Origin: RHKX01 sp041393495
Lineage (GTDB): Bacteria > Actinomycetota > Thermoleophilia > Solirubrobacterales > 70-9
Direction: 5' to 3'
Length of the DNA stretch: 30,085 nucleotides
NCBI GenBank assembly: GCA_041393495.1
Contig: JAWKKA010000024.1
Location: forward strand, 1 to 30,085
In this document: positions 16,749-23,782 of the stretch, one piece after another
Position numbering within the stretch: position 1 is the first letter of the stretch
Layout of the letters: each line of letters begins with the position of its first letter
Program-made: the position numbers and the translations under genes
Notes under the pieces: generated by a model
What the model was told of the DNA's origin: nothing
The model's input: only the letters and a program-made list of their open reading frames with translations
Database searches by the model: none

Positions 16749-17115
16749 CGGGCACCCCGCCGGCGGGGCCGAGCAGGCTCGACGCCGTGACCGCGATCGG
16801 CGGGCCGAGCGGGAGCGCCCGGGGGGCCCGGACCTCGACCTCGACCCGGTCGGCATCGGCCTCGATCGCCGCAGCCCCCCGGAAGGCCGGCGGCAGCGCC
16901 CGTCGCGCCGCCCGCTCGACGTCGCCGCCCGCATACTCGGCCCGTGCCGCCGCCCGCGCTGCCGCGGCGGCGCTCAGCGCCGCGTGACCGGCGAGGGCCA
17001 CGTGCAGGAGCGCCACCGTGACGATGATCAGGACCGGCACCACGGCCACGAACGCGACCGCCGCCTGGCCGTCCTCGCGGCTCGAAACCCGATCTCGCGG
17101 CCGTCTCCGGACCAT
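16741..17115 (-). CDS. TadE-like pseudopilin-type protein, first gene of its operon
   Basis: A 124-residue protein. After a basic start, EDGQAAVAFVAVVPVLIIV matches the conserved TadE opening (Gly-Gln-x-x-x-x-F or E then a long hydrophobic helix), and the helix runs to about residue 40. The outside part is Ala/Arg-rich and ends in a Gly/Pro tail. Such proteins are minor pilins or pseudopilins of Tad secretion systems. Here it leads a three-gene overlapping operon with a second TadE-like protein and the wall-hydrolase fusion. The ATG at 17115 has a -10 box six bases before it. An arginine-rich N-terminus suggests the inside-positive orientation. Confidence 0.8.
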   Translation of the reverse strand: MVRRRPRDRVSSREDGQAAVAFVAVVPVLIIVTVALLHVALAGHAALSAAAAARAAARAEYAGGDVERAARRALPPAFRGAAAIEADADRVEVEVRAPRALPLGPPIAVTASSLLGPAGGVPGG

Positions 17116-17121
17116 GCCGCG

Positions 17122-17127
17122 ACGCTA
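17122..17127 (-). promoter_or_regulatory. -10 box of a leaderless promoter for the TadE-hydrolase operon
   Basis: TAGCGT on the minus strand ends six bases before the ATG at 17115. No -35 box is obvious. Confidence 0.45.
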
Positions 17128-17154
17128 GGGGCCGGCCGCGCACGGGTGGGAAAC

Positions 17155-17174
17155 GCACTGCAAGGAATCAGTGC
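17155..17174. repeat. Short inverted repeat upstream of the TadE operon
   Basis: GCACTG and CAGTGC, exact complements, flank an eight-base A-rich loop. The repeat lies 28 bases upstream of the operon's -10 box, so it could be an operator. It could instead end the transcript of the membrane protein gene at 17378-17728. Nothing else recognisable lies in 17128-17377. Confidence 0.35.
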
Positions 17175-17377
17175 CGGAAGCGGGGCGATTCAGCATTCCG
17201 CGTCGCCTGCCCCGGGACGCTCCCCCGGGCGCCGAGGTTCCGCGCAGACTCCATCGGGACGACGGCGGCGCCCACCACGACGACTGTCCCGCGGGACGCT
17301 CCGGAGCCCCGCCGATCAGCCCGCGGCGTCCGGCGCCGCATCGCGCCAGCGGCGAGCGTCGGCAGGCGCGGTCCGCC

Positions 17378-17728
17378 TCAGATGCTCTGCGCCTCGCGCC
17401 AGGTGCTGAAGATCAGCCAACCCGAGGCCAGGAGGATCGTCACCCAGACGACCGTGCCGAGCCCGCTCGCGAGCATCTCATCGGCGCCGGCGACCATCAG
17501 CGCGATCGCACCGCAGCTTCCATAGACGAGCCAGCGCTGGCGATCGGTCATCGCGTCGCGGTACAGCGCCGTGCCCTTCCAGAGCCGGACGAACATCCCG
17601 CCGATCGCGACCGCGAACAGCAGCGACAGGAAGACGAGCACCCCCTCGGCGACGTTGCCACCGGCCGGCAGCACCGTCAAGCCGAGCGCCAGCAAGGCGA
17701 TGATCGACAAGTTCCGGAGGGTCCGCAC
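17378..17728 (-). CDS. Small four-helix membrane protein of unknown function
   Basis: A 116-residue protein with four predicted membrane helices: near residues 6-22 (IIALLALGLTVLP), 28-50 (VLVFLSLLFAVAIGGMF), 65-82 (YGSCGAIALMVAG) and 90-108 (VVWVTILLASGWLIF). It has one cysteine and a short charged loop (TALYRDAMTDRQRW) between helices 2 and 3. I recognise no family. It starts at a GTG without a ribosome site or clear -10 box. It lies 124 bases downstream of the PiT operon on the same strand, so joint transcription is possible but not shown. Confidence 0.6.
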   Translation of the reverse strand: MRTLRNLSIIALLALGLTVLPAGGNVAEGVLVFLSLLFAVAIGGMFVRLWKGTALYRDAMTDRQRWLVYGSCGAIALMVAGADEMLASGLGTVVWVTILLASGWLIFSTWREAQSI

Positions 17729-17852
17729 GGACGAATCGTGACGGATCGGGAGCGGCGGCGGAGCGTGGATCGGGGCGGCCCGATCGAGGGCGGCGGAGGC
17801 GCGGACCGGGGGCGGCGGGGCGCGGACCGGTGCGGCGCTGAAGGGCCGGCGC

Positions 17853-18119
17853 TCAGCCGTTGATCATCACGTAGAGGCCGAGCGCGATCGCCGCCGCCAC
17901 CGCCAGCGTCGCGACGACGGCGAGGATGCCGGCGCCGACGGCGGCGAGATCGCGGTCGTTGCGCTGCATCTCGGCCGCGGTTGCGAATCCCCAGATCGCG
18001 AGCGACGCAGCGAACGTCACGAAGACCCCCGCGATCAGCGAGGCGAGCACCGAGTCGAGCAGCGCCTCGGCGTCGACGACGGTCGCCGCCAGCGCCGGGG
18101 CAAGCGCGGCGGCGCTCAT
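17853..18119 (-). CDS. Small two-helix membrane protein coupled to the phosphate permease
   Basis: An 88-residue protein with two membrane helices, in SLIAGVFVTFAASLAIWGF and GILAVVATLAVAAAIALGL, joined by a charged loop (AEMQRNDRD). Its ATG overlaps the stop of the PiT permease (ATGA), which suggests it is made in step with the transporter. I recognise no family. A small accessory or regulatory subunit of the permease is plausible but is inferred only from the overlap. Confidence 0.65.
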   Translation of the reverse strand: MSAAALAPALAATVVDAEALLDSVLASLIAGVFVTFAASLAIWGFATAAEMQRNDRDLAAVGAGILAVVATLAVAAAIALGLYVMING

Positions 18120-19216
18120 GCGGCCGGCACCGGTTGGCCCTGGCGGATCCGTCGCGCGAACAGCGTCAGCCCGAGCACGATCGCGAGCGCCGAGAGGATC
18201 ACCGGCCCGGCGGCCCCGTCCCCGAAGATGCTCGTGAACCCGTAGGAGGCGGCGCCGATCGCGGCAGCCGCCGGCAACGTCAGAAACCAGGCCGTGACGA
18301 TGTTCCCGGCGACGCCCCAGCGGACCGCCGAGACCCGCTTGCCGGCGCCGGCGCCCATCACGCCGCCGGCGATCACCTGCGTCGTCGAGAGCGGGTACCC
18401 GAAGTGCGAGGAGGCGAGGATCACGGCGGCTCCCGCGCCCTGGGCGGAGAAGCCCTGGGCGGAGTCCATCTTGATGATCCGCGTTCCCATCGTCCTGATG
18501 ATCCGCCAGCCGCCCGTGTAGGTGCCGAGCGCGATCGCCGAGGCCGAGGCGACGATCACCCAGGTCGGGATGTCGAAGCCGGTCTCCGGCAGGTTGCCGT
18601 TGGCGATCAAGGCCAGCGTGATCACCCCCATCGTCTTCTGGGCATCGTTGGTCCCGTGCGCCAGGGCGAGCATGCCGCCGGAGACGATCTGGCCGAGCCG
18701 GAACCCGCGCGTCACCGGCCCGGGCCGGAGCCGCGCGCAGACCCGGTAGGCGACGACGATCGCGATCGCGCCGATCGCGAAGGCCACCACCGGTGCGACG
18801 ACCGCCGGGACCAGGACCTTGCCGAGGATCCCGTCGCCCTCGACCGCGGCGGTGCCGGCGGCGGCGATCACGGCGCCGACGACGCCCCCGATCAGCGCGT
18901 GCGAGGAGCTCGAGGGAAGCCCGAAATACCAGGTGATCAGGTTCCAGCAGATCGCGCCGACGAGGCCGGCGAAGATCACGGTCGGCGTGATCGCGGCGGC
19001 GTCGACGACGTCGGAGGCGATCGTCGCCGCGACCTCGATCGAGATGAACGCGCCGGCGAAGTTGAGGAGCGCGGCGATCCCGACCGCGAGGCGCGGCGAC
19101 AGCGCGTGGGTCGAGATCGACGTGGCGACGACGTTGGCGGTGTCGTGGAAGCCGTTGGTGAAGTCGAAGACGAGGGCCGTCGCGACGACGATGACGAGTA
19201 CGAGGTCCCCTTCCAT
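18116..19216 (-). CDS. pit: PiT-family inorganic phosphate permease
   Basis: A 366-residue transporter with about ten membrane helices, of the low-affinity PiT family that moves metal-phosphate with protons into the cell. Both halves carry the duplicated signature: FDFTNGFHDTANVVAT near the N-terminus and GGMLALAHGTNDAQKTMGV in the middle, with the invariant asparagine and aspartate of each. LPSSSSHALIGG and YPLSTTQVIAGG are the matching second motifs of the two repeats. The ATG lies four bases after the DUF47 stop and has no ribosome site, so translation is probably coupled. The order DUF47-pit is widespread in bacteria. Confidence 0.95.
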   Translation of the reverse strand: MEGDLVLVIVVATALVFDFTNGFHDTANVVATSISTHALSPRLAVGIAALLNFAGAFISIEVAATIASDVVDAAAITPTVIFAGLVGAICWNLITWYFGLPSSSSHALIGGVVGAVIAAAGTAAVEGDGILGKVLVPAVVAPVVAFAIGAIAIVVAYRVCARLRPGPVTRGFRLGQIVSGGMLALAHGTNDAQKTMGVITLALIANGNLPETGFDIPTWVIVASASAIALGTYTGGWRIIRTMGTRIIKMDSAQGFSAQGAGAAVILASSHFGYPLSTTQVIAGGVMGAGAGKRVSAVRWGVAGNIVTAWFLTLPAAAAIGAASYGFTSIFGDGAAGPVILSALAIVLGLTLFARRIRQGQPVPAA

Positions 19217-19220
19217 CTAG

Positions 19221-19844
19221 CTAGGCGTTCTTGATCGCCACGCCCTCGATGATGTGCGCGCAGGTCTCGGTCGCGTCGATCGCCCGCTCGAGGACGGCGA
19301 AGATGTCCTTCCAGCGGATCACGACCATCGGGTCGATCCCGTTCGCGAACAGCGACGCCACCGCATCGCGCGAGATCCGGTCGCCGTCGTTCTCGAGCCG
19401 GTGGATCTCGATCAGGTGCGCGTCGAGGTCCTTGAAGCCGCGGAGCCCGGCGAGCGCGGTGGCGAGCTCGCCGCAACAGCCGACGAGGACGTCCGCGAGC
19501 GCGATCGCCTGCTGCATCGGCGCCTCGATCTGGTAGAGGCCGAGGAAGTCCGCCGCCTCCTCGATGTAGTCGACGACGTCGTCGACCTTGGTCGCGAGGC
19601 CGTAAATGTCCTCGCGATCGAACGGCGTCACGAAGGTCGAGTTGAGGCGCTGGATGATGTCGTGGGTGATCCGGTCGCCCTCCTGCTCGGCCTTGAGGAT
19701 CTCACGGCTCAGCCCTTCGGCCCCGTCGGGCCAGCCTCGCAACATCTCCTGGAGCAGGTCGGCGGCGCGCACGGCGTTCTGACCGGACTCGGCGAGGAGG
19801 TCGAAGAAGACGCGGTCCCTGGGGGCGAAGTTGAGTCTGACCAC
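19221..19844 (-). CDS. DUF47 (PhoU-like) protein partner of the phosphate permease
   Basis: A 207-residue all-helical protein. It has the two PhoU-like repeats with acidic metal-binding motifs: ILKAEQEGDRITHDI in the first half and IHRLENDGDRISRDAV in the second. KVDDVVDYIEEAADFL is also typical of DUF47. Members encoded next to PiT permeases are thought to control them. The frame starts at a TTG three codons upstream. I prefer the GTG at 19844 because family members begin close to this point, but neither start has a ribosome site. GATATT seven bases before the GTG is a weak -10 candidate. It is the first gene of the phosphate uptake operon. Confidence 0.88.
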   Translation of the reverse strand: MVRLNFAPRDRVFFDLLAESGQNAVRAADLLQEMLRGWPDGAEGLSREILKAEQEGDRITHDIIQRLNSTFVTPFDREDIYGLATKVDDVVDYIEEAADFLGLYQIEAPMQQAIALADVLVGCCGELATALAGLRGFKDLDAHLIEIHRLENDGDRISRDAVASLFANGIDPMVVIRWKDIFAVLERAIDATETCAHIIEGVAIKNA

Positions 19845-19915
19845 GGGCGGCAATATCGCAGCTTCGGCGGACCACCCGTTCGAGCGCGCGGATCGGGGCC
19901 GGCGATGCGTCCGGC

Positions 19916-21013
19916 TCAGCCCGTCGCCGCGACCGTGACGTGGTCGGCGACCACGCGCGCGAGCCGCCCGGCGGCCCGTCCGTCCCAGAGCGGCGGCGGC
20001 GGTACCGGGTCCCCGGCAGCGGCGACGAGCGCCGGCAGCTCGGTGATCCGCTCGGGGTCCAGGCCGAGCAGGTGGTTGGTGCCGTGATCGATCGTGATCG
20101 GCCGCTCGGTGTTGTCGCGGAGCGTGAAGCAGGGCACGCCGAGGTAGGTCGTCTCCTCCTGGATGCCGCCCGAGTCGGTGAGGACGGCGCCGGCGTCGGC
20201 TTCGAGCGAGAGAAAATCGAGGTAGCCGACCGGATCGACCAGCTTCAGGCCGGGCGGCAGCGGCTCCCGCGGCGCCTCGTCGAGCGCCGCGCGCGTCCGC
20301 GGGTGGAGCGGGAAGACGACCGGCATCGATTCCGATACGGCGGCGAGCGCGGCGAGCGCGGCGGCGAGCAGGGGTCCGTCGACGAGCGCCGGGCGGTGCA
20401 GCGTGACGAGCAGGTACGACCCGGGCTCGAGGTCGTGGGCGGCGCAGGCGCCGCGGTCGCGAAACTCGCCCTCGAGCGCGACCAGCGAATCGATCATCGT
20501 GTTGCCGACGAGGTGGACCCGCTCGGCGCCGACCCCCTCCGCGGCGAGGTTCGCCGCCGCCCCGGGCGAGTGCGTGAACAACAGATCCGAGACCTGGTCG
20601 GTGAGGACGCGGTTGACCTCCTCGGGCATCGTGCGGTCGTAGCTGCGCAGCCCCGCCTCGACGTGGGCGAGCGGGACCTGCAGGTGGGCGCAGGCGAGCG
20701 CCGCCGCCAGGGTCGAGTTGACATCGCCGGGGACGATCACGAGGTCGGGCCGCTCGGCGGTCAGGACGGGGGCGATCGCCTCGAGCACCCCACCGAGCTG
20801 GGCCGCGTGCGAGCCGGAGCCGACCCCGAGCATGTGATCGGGCTCGGGAACCCCGAGCTGGTCGAGGAAGATCCCCGACATCATCCGATCGTAGTGCTGG
20901 CCGGTATGGACGAGGACGTGCTCGCCGTCGGGATCGACCCGTCGCAGCGCCGCGATCACCGGCGCCATCTTCACGAAGTTCGGACGGGTCCCGACGACGT
21001 GGACCAGCTTCAT
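19916..21013 (-). CDS. wecB: UDP-N-acetylglucosamine 2-epimerase (non-hydrolysing)
   Basis: A 365-residue GT-B-fold enzyme that converts UDP-GlcNAc to UDP-ManNAc for surface polysaccharides. Family motifs: VGTRPNFVKMAPV at the N-terminus, LVHTGQHYDRMMS, VPGDVNSTLA, HVEAGLRSYDRTMPEEVNR with the catalytic glutamates, and LTDSGGIQEETTYLG for UDP binding. The usual HRRENVG loop reads TLHRPALVDG, so the catalytic histidine is kept but the following Arg-Glu-Asn is not, a variation worth noting. It starts 11 bases after the pterin dehydratase stop without a clear ribosome site. No glycosyltransferase gene is adjacent. An alternative symbol is mnaA. Confidence 0.92.
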   Translation of the reverse strand: MKLVHVVGTRPNFVKMAPVIAALRRVDPDGEHVLVHTGQHYDRMMSGIFLDQLGVPEPDHMLGVGSGSHAAQLGGVLEAIAPVLTAERPDLVIVPGDVNSTLAAALACAHLQVPLAHVEAGLRSYDRTMPEEVNRVLTDQVSDLLFTHSPGAAANLAAEGVGAERVHLVGNTMIDSLVALEGEFRDRGACAAHDLEPGSYLLVTLHRPALVDGPLLAAALAALAAVSESMPVVFPLHPRTRAALDEAPREPLPPGLKLVDPVGYLDFLSLEADAGAVLTDSGGIQEETTYLGVPCFTLRDNTERPITIDHGTNHLLGLDPERITELPALVAAAGDPVPPPPLWDGRAAGRLARVVADHVTVAATG

Positions 21014-21024
21014 CGACGCACCGC

Positions 21025-21300
21025 TCAGGCGAGCCGGTCGATCTGCGCCGCCAGCTCGAAGTCGGCGGCGGTCAGGCCGCCTTCGGAGTGGGTCGAGATC
21101 CGCACGACGACGGTCGCCCACGAGATCTCGAGGTCTGGATGGTGGCCGATCGCCTCCGCGGGGTCGACGATCGCATCGACGAACCGGACCGAACCGACGA
21201 AGTCGCCGCGGTCGTACTCGCGCACGATCGCTTCGCCGTCCCGGCGCCAGCCCTCGAGCGCAGACAGCCGCGACTCGATCTCATCGTCGCTGAGCAGCAT
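21025..21300 (-). CDS. 4a-hydroxytetrahydrobiopterin dehydratase (pterin carbinolamine dehydratase)
   Basis: A 91-residue protein that matches the whole PCD signature: E-x3-H-H-P (EAIGHHP), a tryptophan six residues on, a histidine nine residues later (STHSEGG) and a following Asp (AADFELA). The enzyme dehydrates 4a-hydroxytetrahydrobiopterin after aromatic amino acid hydroxylation. In bacteria without a hydroxylase it may act on oxidised folates or molybdopterin, and no hydroxylase is visible here. The ATG has a -10 box nine bases upstream and is the first gene of a pair with wecB. Confidence 0.93.
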   Translation of the reverse strand: MLLSDDEIESRLSALEGWRRDGEAIVREYDRGDFVGSVRFVDAIVDPAEAIGHHPDLEISWATVVVRISTHSEGGLTAADFELAAQIDRLA

Positions 21301-21309
21301 CGTCGGCCG

Positions 21310-21315
21310 ATCCTA
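21310..21315 (-). promoter_or_regulatory. -10 box of a leaderless promoter for the pterin dehydratase-wecB pair
   Basis: TAGGAT on the minus strand (four of six to TATAAT) lies nine bases before the ATG, inside the 45-base gap after the rhomboid stop. Confidence 0.5.
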
Positions 21316-21345
21316 CCGCCCGCACCCGCGGCCGCCGGCCCGCGG

Positions 21346-22224
21346 CTACAGCGTGAAGTTGACGCCCTGCTGGGCGACGATCACGGCGGCCGCGAAGAAG
21401 ACGACGGCGAGGCCGGCCATCGCCGTCAGCTCGCCCGGGAGCGTCTCCCGGCGCGCGAGGCCGCGCTCGGCCGCGACGACGATCAGGGCGCCGATGAGGC
21501 CGCCGAAGATCCCGCCGAGGTGCCCGCCGACGCTGATGTTCGATGCTGCGAACGTGAACACGAGGTTGATCAGCAGCCAGAAGGCGAGCTGCTGGACGAC
21601 CTCCATGTGGCCGCGCTGGCGGGCGATCAGGATCGTCGCGACGAACAGGCCGTAGATGGCGCCGGACGCGCCGACCGTGAACGTGAACGGGTCCGACATG
21701 ATCAGCGCCCCGACCGCGCCGGCGACCAGCGAGACGAGATAGACGGCGACGAACCGGATCGTCCCGATGGCCGGCTCCAGCACCTGGCCGAGGATGAAGA
21801 GGACGAACATGTTCAGGGCGAGGTGGATGATGCCGCCGTGGAGGAAGCCGGAGGTGACGATCCGCCACCACTCGCCGCCGGCGGAATGGATGATCTGACC
21901 GCCGCCGCCACAGACGCCGCCGTTGCCGACGGCGTTGGCGCAGAGGGCTCCGTCGGCGAACACCCGTCCATCGGTCCCCGAGGGCCCGCCGGTGAGGAGC
22001 TGGAGGACGAAGACCGCGGCGTTGATGGCGATCAGGACGTAGGTCGCCTGCATCCGACCGCTCCGCATCGAGCGGACGGTTCGGACCTCGGTCCGCTCCC
22101 CGGCGCACTCCGGGCAGCGCATCCCGACCGAGGTCGGCGTCATGCACTCGGGACAGATCGGGCGCCCGCATCGCGAGCAGGCGACGCTCGTCTCGCGGTC
22201 GGGGTGTCGGTAGCAGGTGGCGAT
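21346..22224 (-). CDS. Rhomboid-family intramembrane serine protease with N-terminal zinc ribbon
   Basis: A membrane protease of six or more helices. The catalytic serine lies in VGASGAIYGLF and the catalytic histidine in SVGGHLGGIFGG; HGGIIHLALNM is the conserved HxxxN-type segment. Before the first helix are four cysteine pairs or near-pairs (C-Y-R-H, C-S-R-C, C-P-E-C, C-P-E-C) forming zinc ribbons common in actinobacterial rhomboids. The first standard start codon is the ATG at 22143, but that would cut off half of the zinc ribbons. The conserved sequence runs back to about 22220, and no in-frame ATG, GTG or TTG precedes it. I extend the gene to an ATC codon at 22224, seven bases after a TACGCT -10 box. 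Either this is a rare AUC start or a base is wrong here. The length is 292 residues from this start. Confidence 0.8.
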   Translation of the reverse strand: MATCYRHPDRETSVACSRCGRPICPECMTPTSVGMRCPECAGERTEVRTVRSMRSGRMQATYVLIAINAAVFVLQLLTGGPSGTDGRVFADGALCANAVGNGGVCGGGGQIIHSAGGEWWRIVTSGFLHGGIIHLALNMFVLFILGQVLEPAIGTIRFVAVYLVSLVAGAVGALIMSDPFTFTVGASGAIYGLFVATILIARQRGHMEVVQQLAFWLLINLVFTFAASNISVGGHLGGIFGGLIGALIVVAAERGLARRETLPGELTAMAGLAVVFFAAAVIVAQQGVNFTL

Positions 22225-22231
22225 GCGGCGG

Positions 22232-22237
22232 AGCGTA
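22232..22237 (-). promoter_or_regulatory. -10 box upstream of the rhomboid gene
   Basis: TACGCT on the minus strand, seven bases before the ATC proposed as start. Its spacing matches the other leaderless promoters in the window. Confidence 0.4.
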
Positions 22238-22341
22238 TTCGACCGCCGCCGCGGCCTCGCGGGGTCGGTTCGTGGCGGCGGGGGCAGCGCCCGCCCGCCC
22301 GGGTGCCCGCCGCCGCCTCCGGGTGCCCGGTGACCATCGCC

Positions 22342-22347
22342 TACCCT
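22342..22347 (+). promoter_or_regulatory. -10 box of a leaderless promoter for the DUF4383 gene
   Basis: TACCCT on the plus strand lies eight bases before the ATG at 22356. It is divergent from the rhomboid promoter about 105 bases away. Confidence 0.45.
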
Positions 22348-22355
22348 GTGCGGCG

Positions 22356-22859
22356 ATGCCGGATCGAGCGGATCGGGGGCCCCGGAGGAGCGACGGCGAA
22401 GCCGGACCGGCGCGCCTGTACGCGCTCGCGGCGGGCGCGATCCTCGCGCTGCTCGGCGTCCTCGGGTTCTTCTTCGACGCCGGCTTCGCGACCGGGACGA
22501 AGCTCGCCGGCGACGACATCGCCGGGGTCATCGTGGTCAACGGCTGGCGCAACGTGATCTACCTGGCCAGCGGCCTGCTCGCGCTCGGCTTCGCGGCGCG
22601 CCACCCGCGGCGCACCGCCGCGGCGCTCGCCGGCTTCTACCTCGTCTACGGCATCTGGGGCCTGGCCGCGACCGACCACGACATCGGCAACATCCTCGAG
22701 GTCGTGCCCCTGACCGACGAGGACAACGCCTTCCACCTGTTGATCGGCGGCCTCGGTGCGGTCGCGGCGCTCGCCGACGGACCGCTGCCGGGGCGTCGCC
22801 GCGACCGCAAGCGGCCGCGGCCGGCCCCGGGGCCGCTCAGAGGTCGATCGCGCGCCTGA
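22356..22859 (+). CDS. DUF4383-type membrane protein
   Basis: A 167-residue protein with four predicted membrane helices, in LYALAAGAILALLGVLGFFF, VIYLASGLLALGFAA, AALAGFYLVYGIWGLAA and FHLLIGGLGAVAALA. The spacing and the N-x-x-x-Y and FHLLIGG segments, one in each half, resemble DUF4383 proteins, which are common in actinobacteria and of unknown function. The C-terminus is a basic cytoplasmic tail. The frame is open upstream, but the ATG at 22356 is preferred for its -10 box and position before the first helix. Its 3' end overlaps the convergent small membrane protein gene by 23 bases. Confidence 0.7.
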   Translation: MPDRADRGPRRSDGEAGPARLYALAAGAILALLGVLGFFFDAGFATGTKLAGDDIAGVIVVNGWRNVIYLASGLLALGFAARHPRRTAAALAGFYLVYGIWGLAATDHDIGNILEVVPLTDEDNAFHLLIGGLGAVAALADGPLPGRRRDRKRPRPAPGPLRGRSRA

Positions 22860-23175
22860 TCCCGTCAGCGAAGCCGCGCAGGCCCTCGCCGCGTCGCCGC
22901 CGCCGCATCTCGATCAGGACCAGCGCCGTGCCGGCGACCCCGCCGACCGCCGCCGCCGCGACCGGCCGCACCCAGTTGCGCGGGTCCCGCAAGGCCTGAA
23001 GCTCGGTCCCGGAGAGCTCGTCGGCCCACGACGAGAGCTCGTTGGCGGCAGCGCCGGTCAGCTTCGAGAGCGTTGCCTCGACGCGGCCGCTGAGCCGCTC
23101 GGGCGGCTCGATCGGGCGGAGCGCGTCGGCGAGCAGCCGCTCGAGGTCGTCCGGCTCGAACCGCGGCTCACTCAC
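22837..23175 (-). CDS. Small single-pass membrane protein, candidate partner of the ECF sigma factor
   Basis: A 112-residue protein. The first 70 residues are predicted cytoplasmic helices (DDLERLLADALRP, SGRVEATLSKL), followed by one membrane helix (PVAAAAVGGVAGTALVLI) and a basic tail. Its GTG overlaps the sigma factor stop by eight bases, the usual arrangement for an anti-sigma factor. The protein has no zinc-type HxxxCxxC motif, and I recognise no family, so anti-sigma function is an inference from position and topology only. Confidence 0.65.
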   Translation of the reverse strand: MSEPRFEPDDLERLLADALRPIEPPERLSGRVEATLSKLTGAAANELSSWADELSGTELQALRDPRNWVRPVAAAAVGGVAGTALVLIEMRRRRRGEGLRGFADGIRRAIDL

Positions 23176-23755
23176 CGTCGGCCACCGTGGTCTGGAGATC
23201 CTCCTCGAGCTGCTTGATCGCGCGATGGATCAGCACCTTCGTCGCGCCGTCGCTGCGGCCGAGCGCGCGGGCGATCTCGCGGTTCGACATCCCCAACGAG
23301 AAGCGCATGATCAGCGCTTCGCGACGGTCGTCGGAGAGCCGGTCGAGCCCGGCCATGACCTCGCGCATCCGCTCCCGCCCCTCGACGACGCGCTCGGTTC
23401 CGTGCGGATGCTCGATCGGCTCGACGTTGTCCAGCGCCGCCGTCGGCTTGCGCGAGCGGTCGCGGTGGTAGTTGGCGGCGAGGTTGTGGGCGATTCGGAT
23501 CAACCACGGTCGCAGCGGGCGCCCGTCGGACTCGCGCCGCGCCCGCTCGAAGTGCCGGTAGGCCTGCAGGAAGGTCTGCTCGGTGATGTCCTCGGCGTCG
23601 TGGTGGTTGCCGATCCGGTAGTAGCAGTACGAGTAGACGTCGCGCAGATGCTCGCGGTAGAGGGCCGCGAAGGCGCGATCGAGCTCCCGCTTGCCGGCCC
23701 GGGCACCGTTGTTGCTCGCCGTCGGGGCCGGATCGGTGCTCGAGCTCTCCACCAT
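23168..23755 (-). CDS. ECF-type RNA polymerase sigma factor
   Basis: A 195-residue sigma-70 family protein with only regions 2 and 4. Region 2 spans about residues 30-95 (LYREHLRDVYSYCYYRI, DAEDITEQTFLQAYRHF, PWLIRIAHNLAANYHRD). Region 4 carries the helix-turn-helix (LSDDRREALIMRFSLGMS, REIARALGRSDGATKVLIHR). It would direct a stress or envelope regulon. The next gene, overlapping by eight bases, encodes a small membrane protein that may be its anti-sigma factor. The ATG has a -10 box six bases upstream and no ribosome site. The box is a housekeeping type, so autoregulation is not obvious. Confidence 0.92.
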   Translation of the reverse strand: MVESSSTDPAPTASNNGARAGKRELDRAFAALYREHLRDVYSYCYYRIGNHHDAEDITEQTFLQAYRHFERARRESDGRPLRPWLIRIAHNLAANYHRDRSRKPTAALDNVEPIEHPHGTERVVEGRERMREVMAGLDRLSDDRREALIMRFSLGMSNREIARALGRSDGATKVLIHRAIKQLEEDLQTTVADGE

Positions 23756-23761
23756 CCGGCA

Positions 23762-23767
23762 AGCCTA
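23762..23767 (-). promoter_or_regulatory. -10 box of a leaderless promoter for the ECF sigma gene
   Basis: TAGGCT on the minus strand lies six bases before the ATG, in the 27-base gap after the PlsC-GpsA stop. Confidence 0.5.
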
Positions 23768-23782
23768 GTGGGGACCTCCCGC

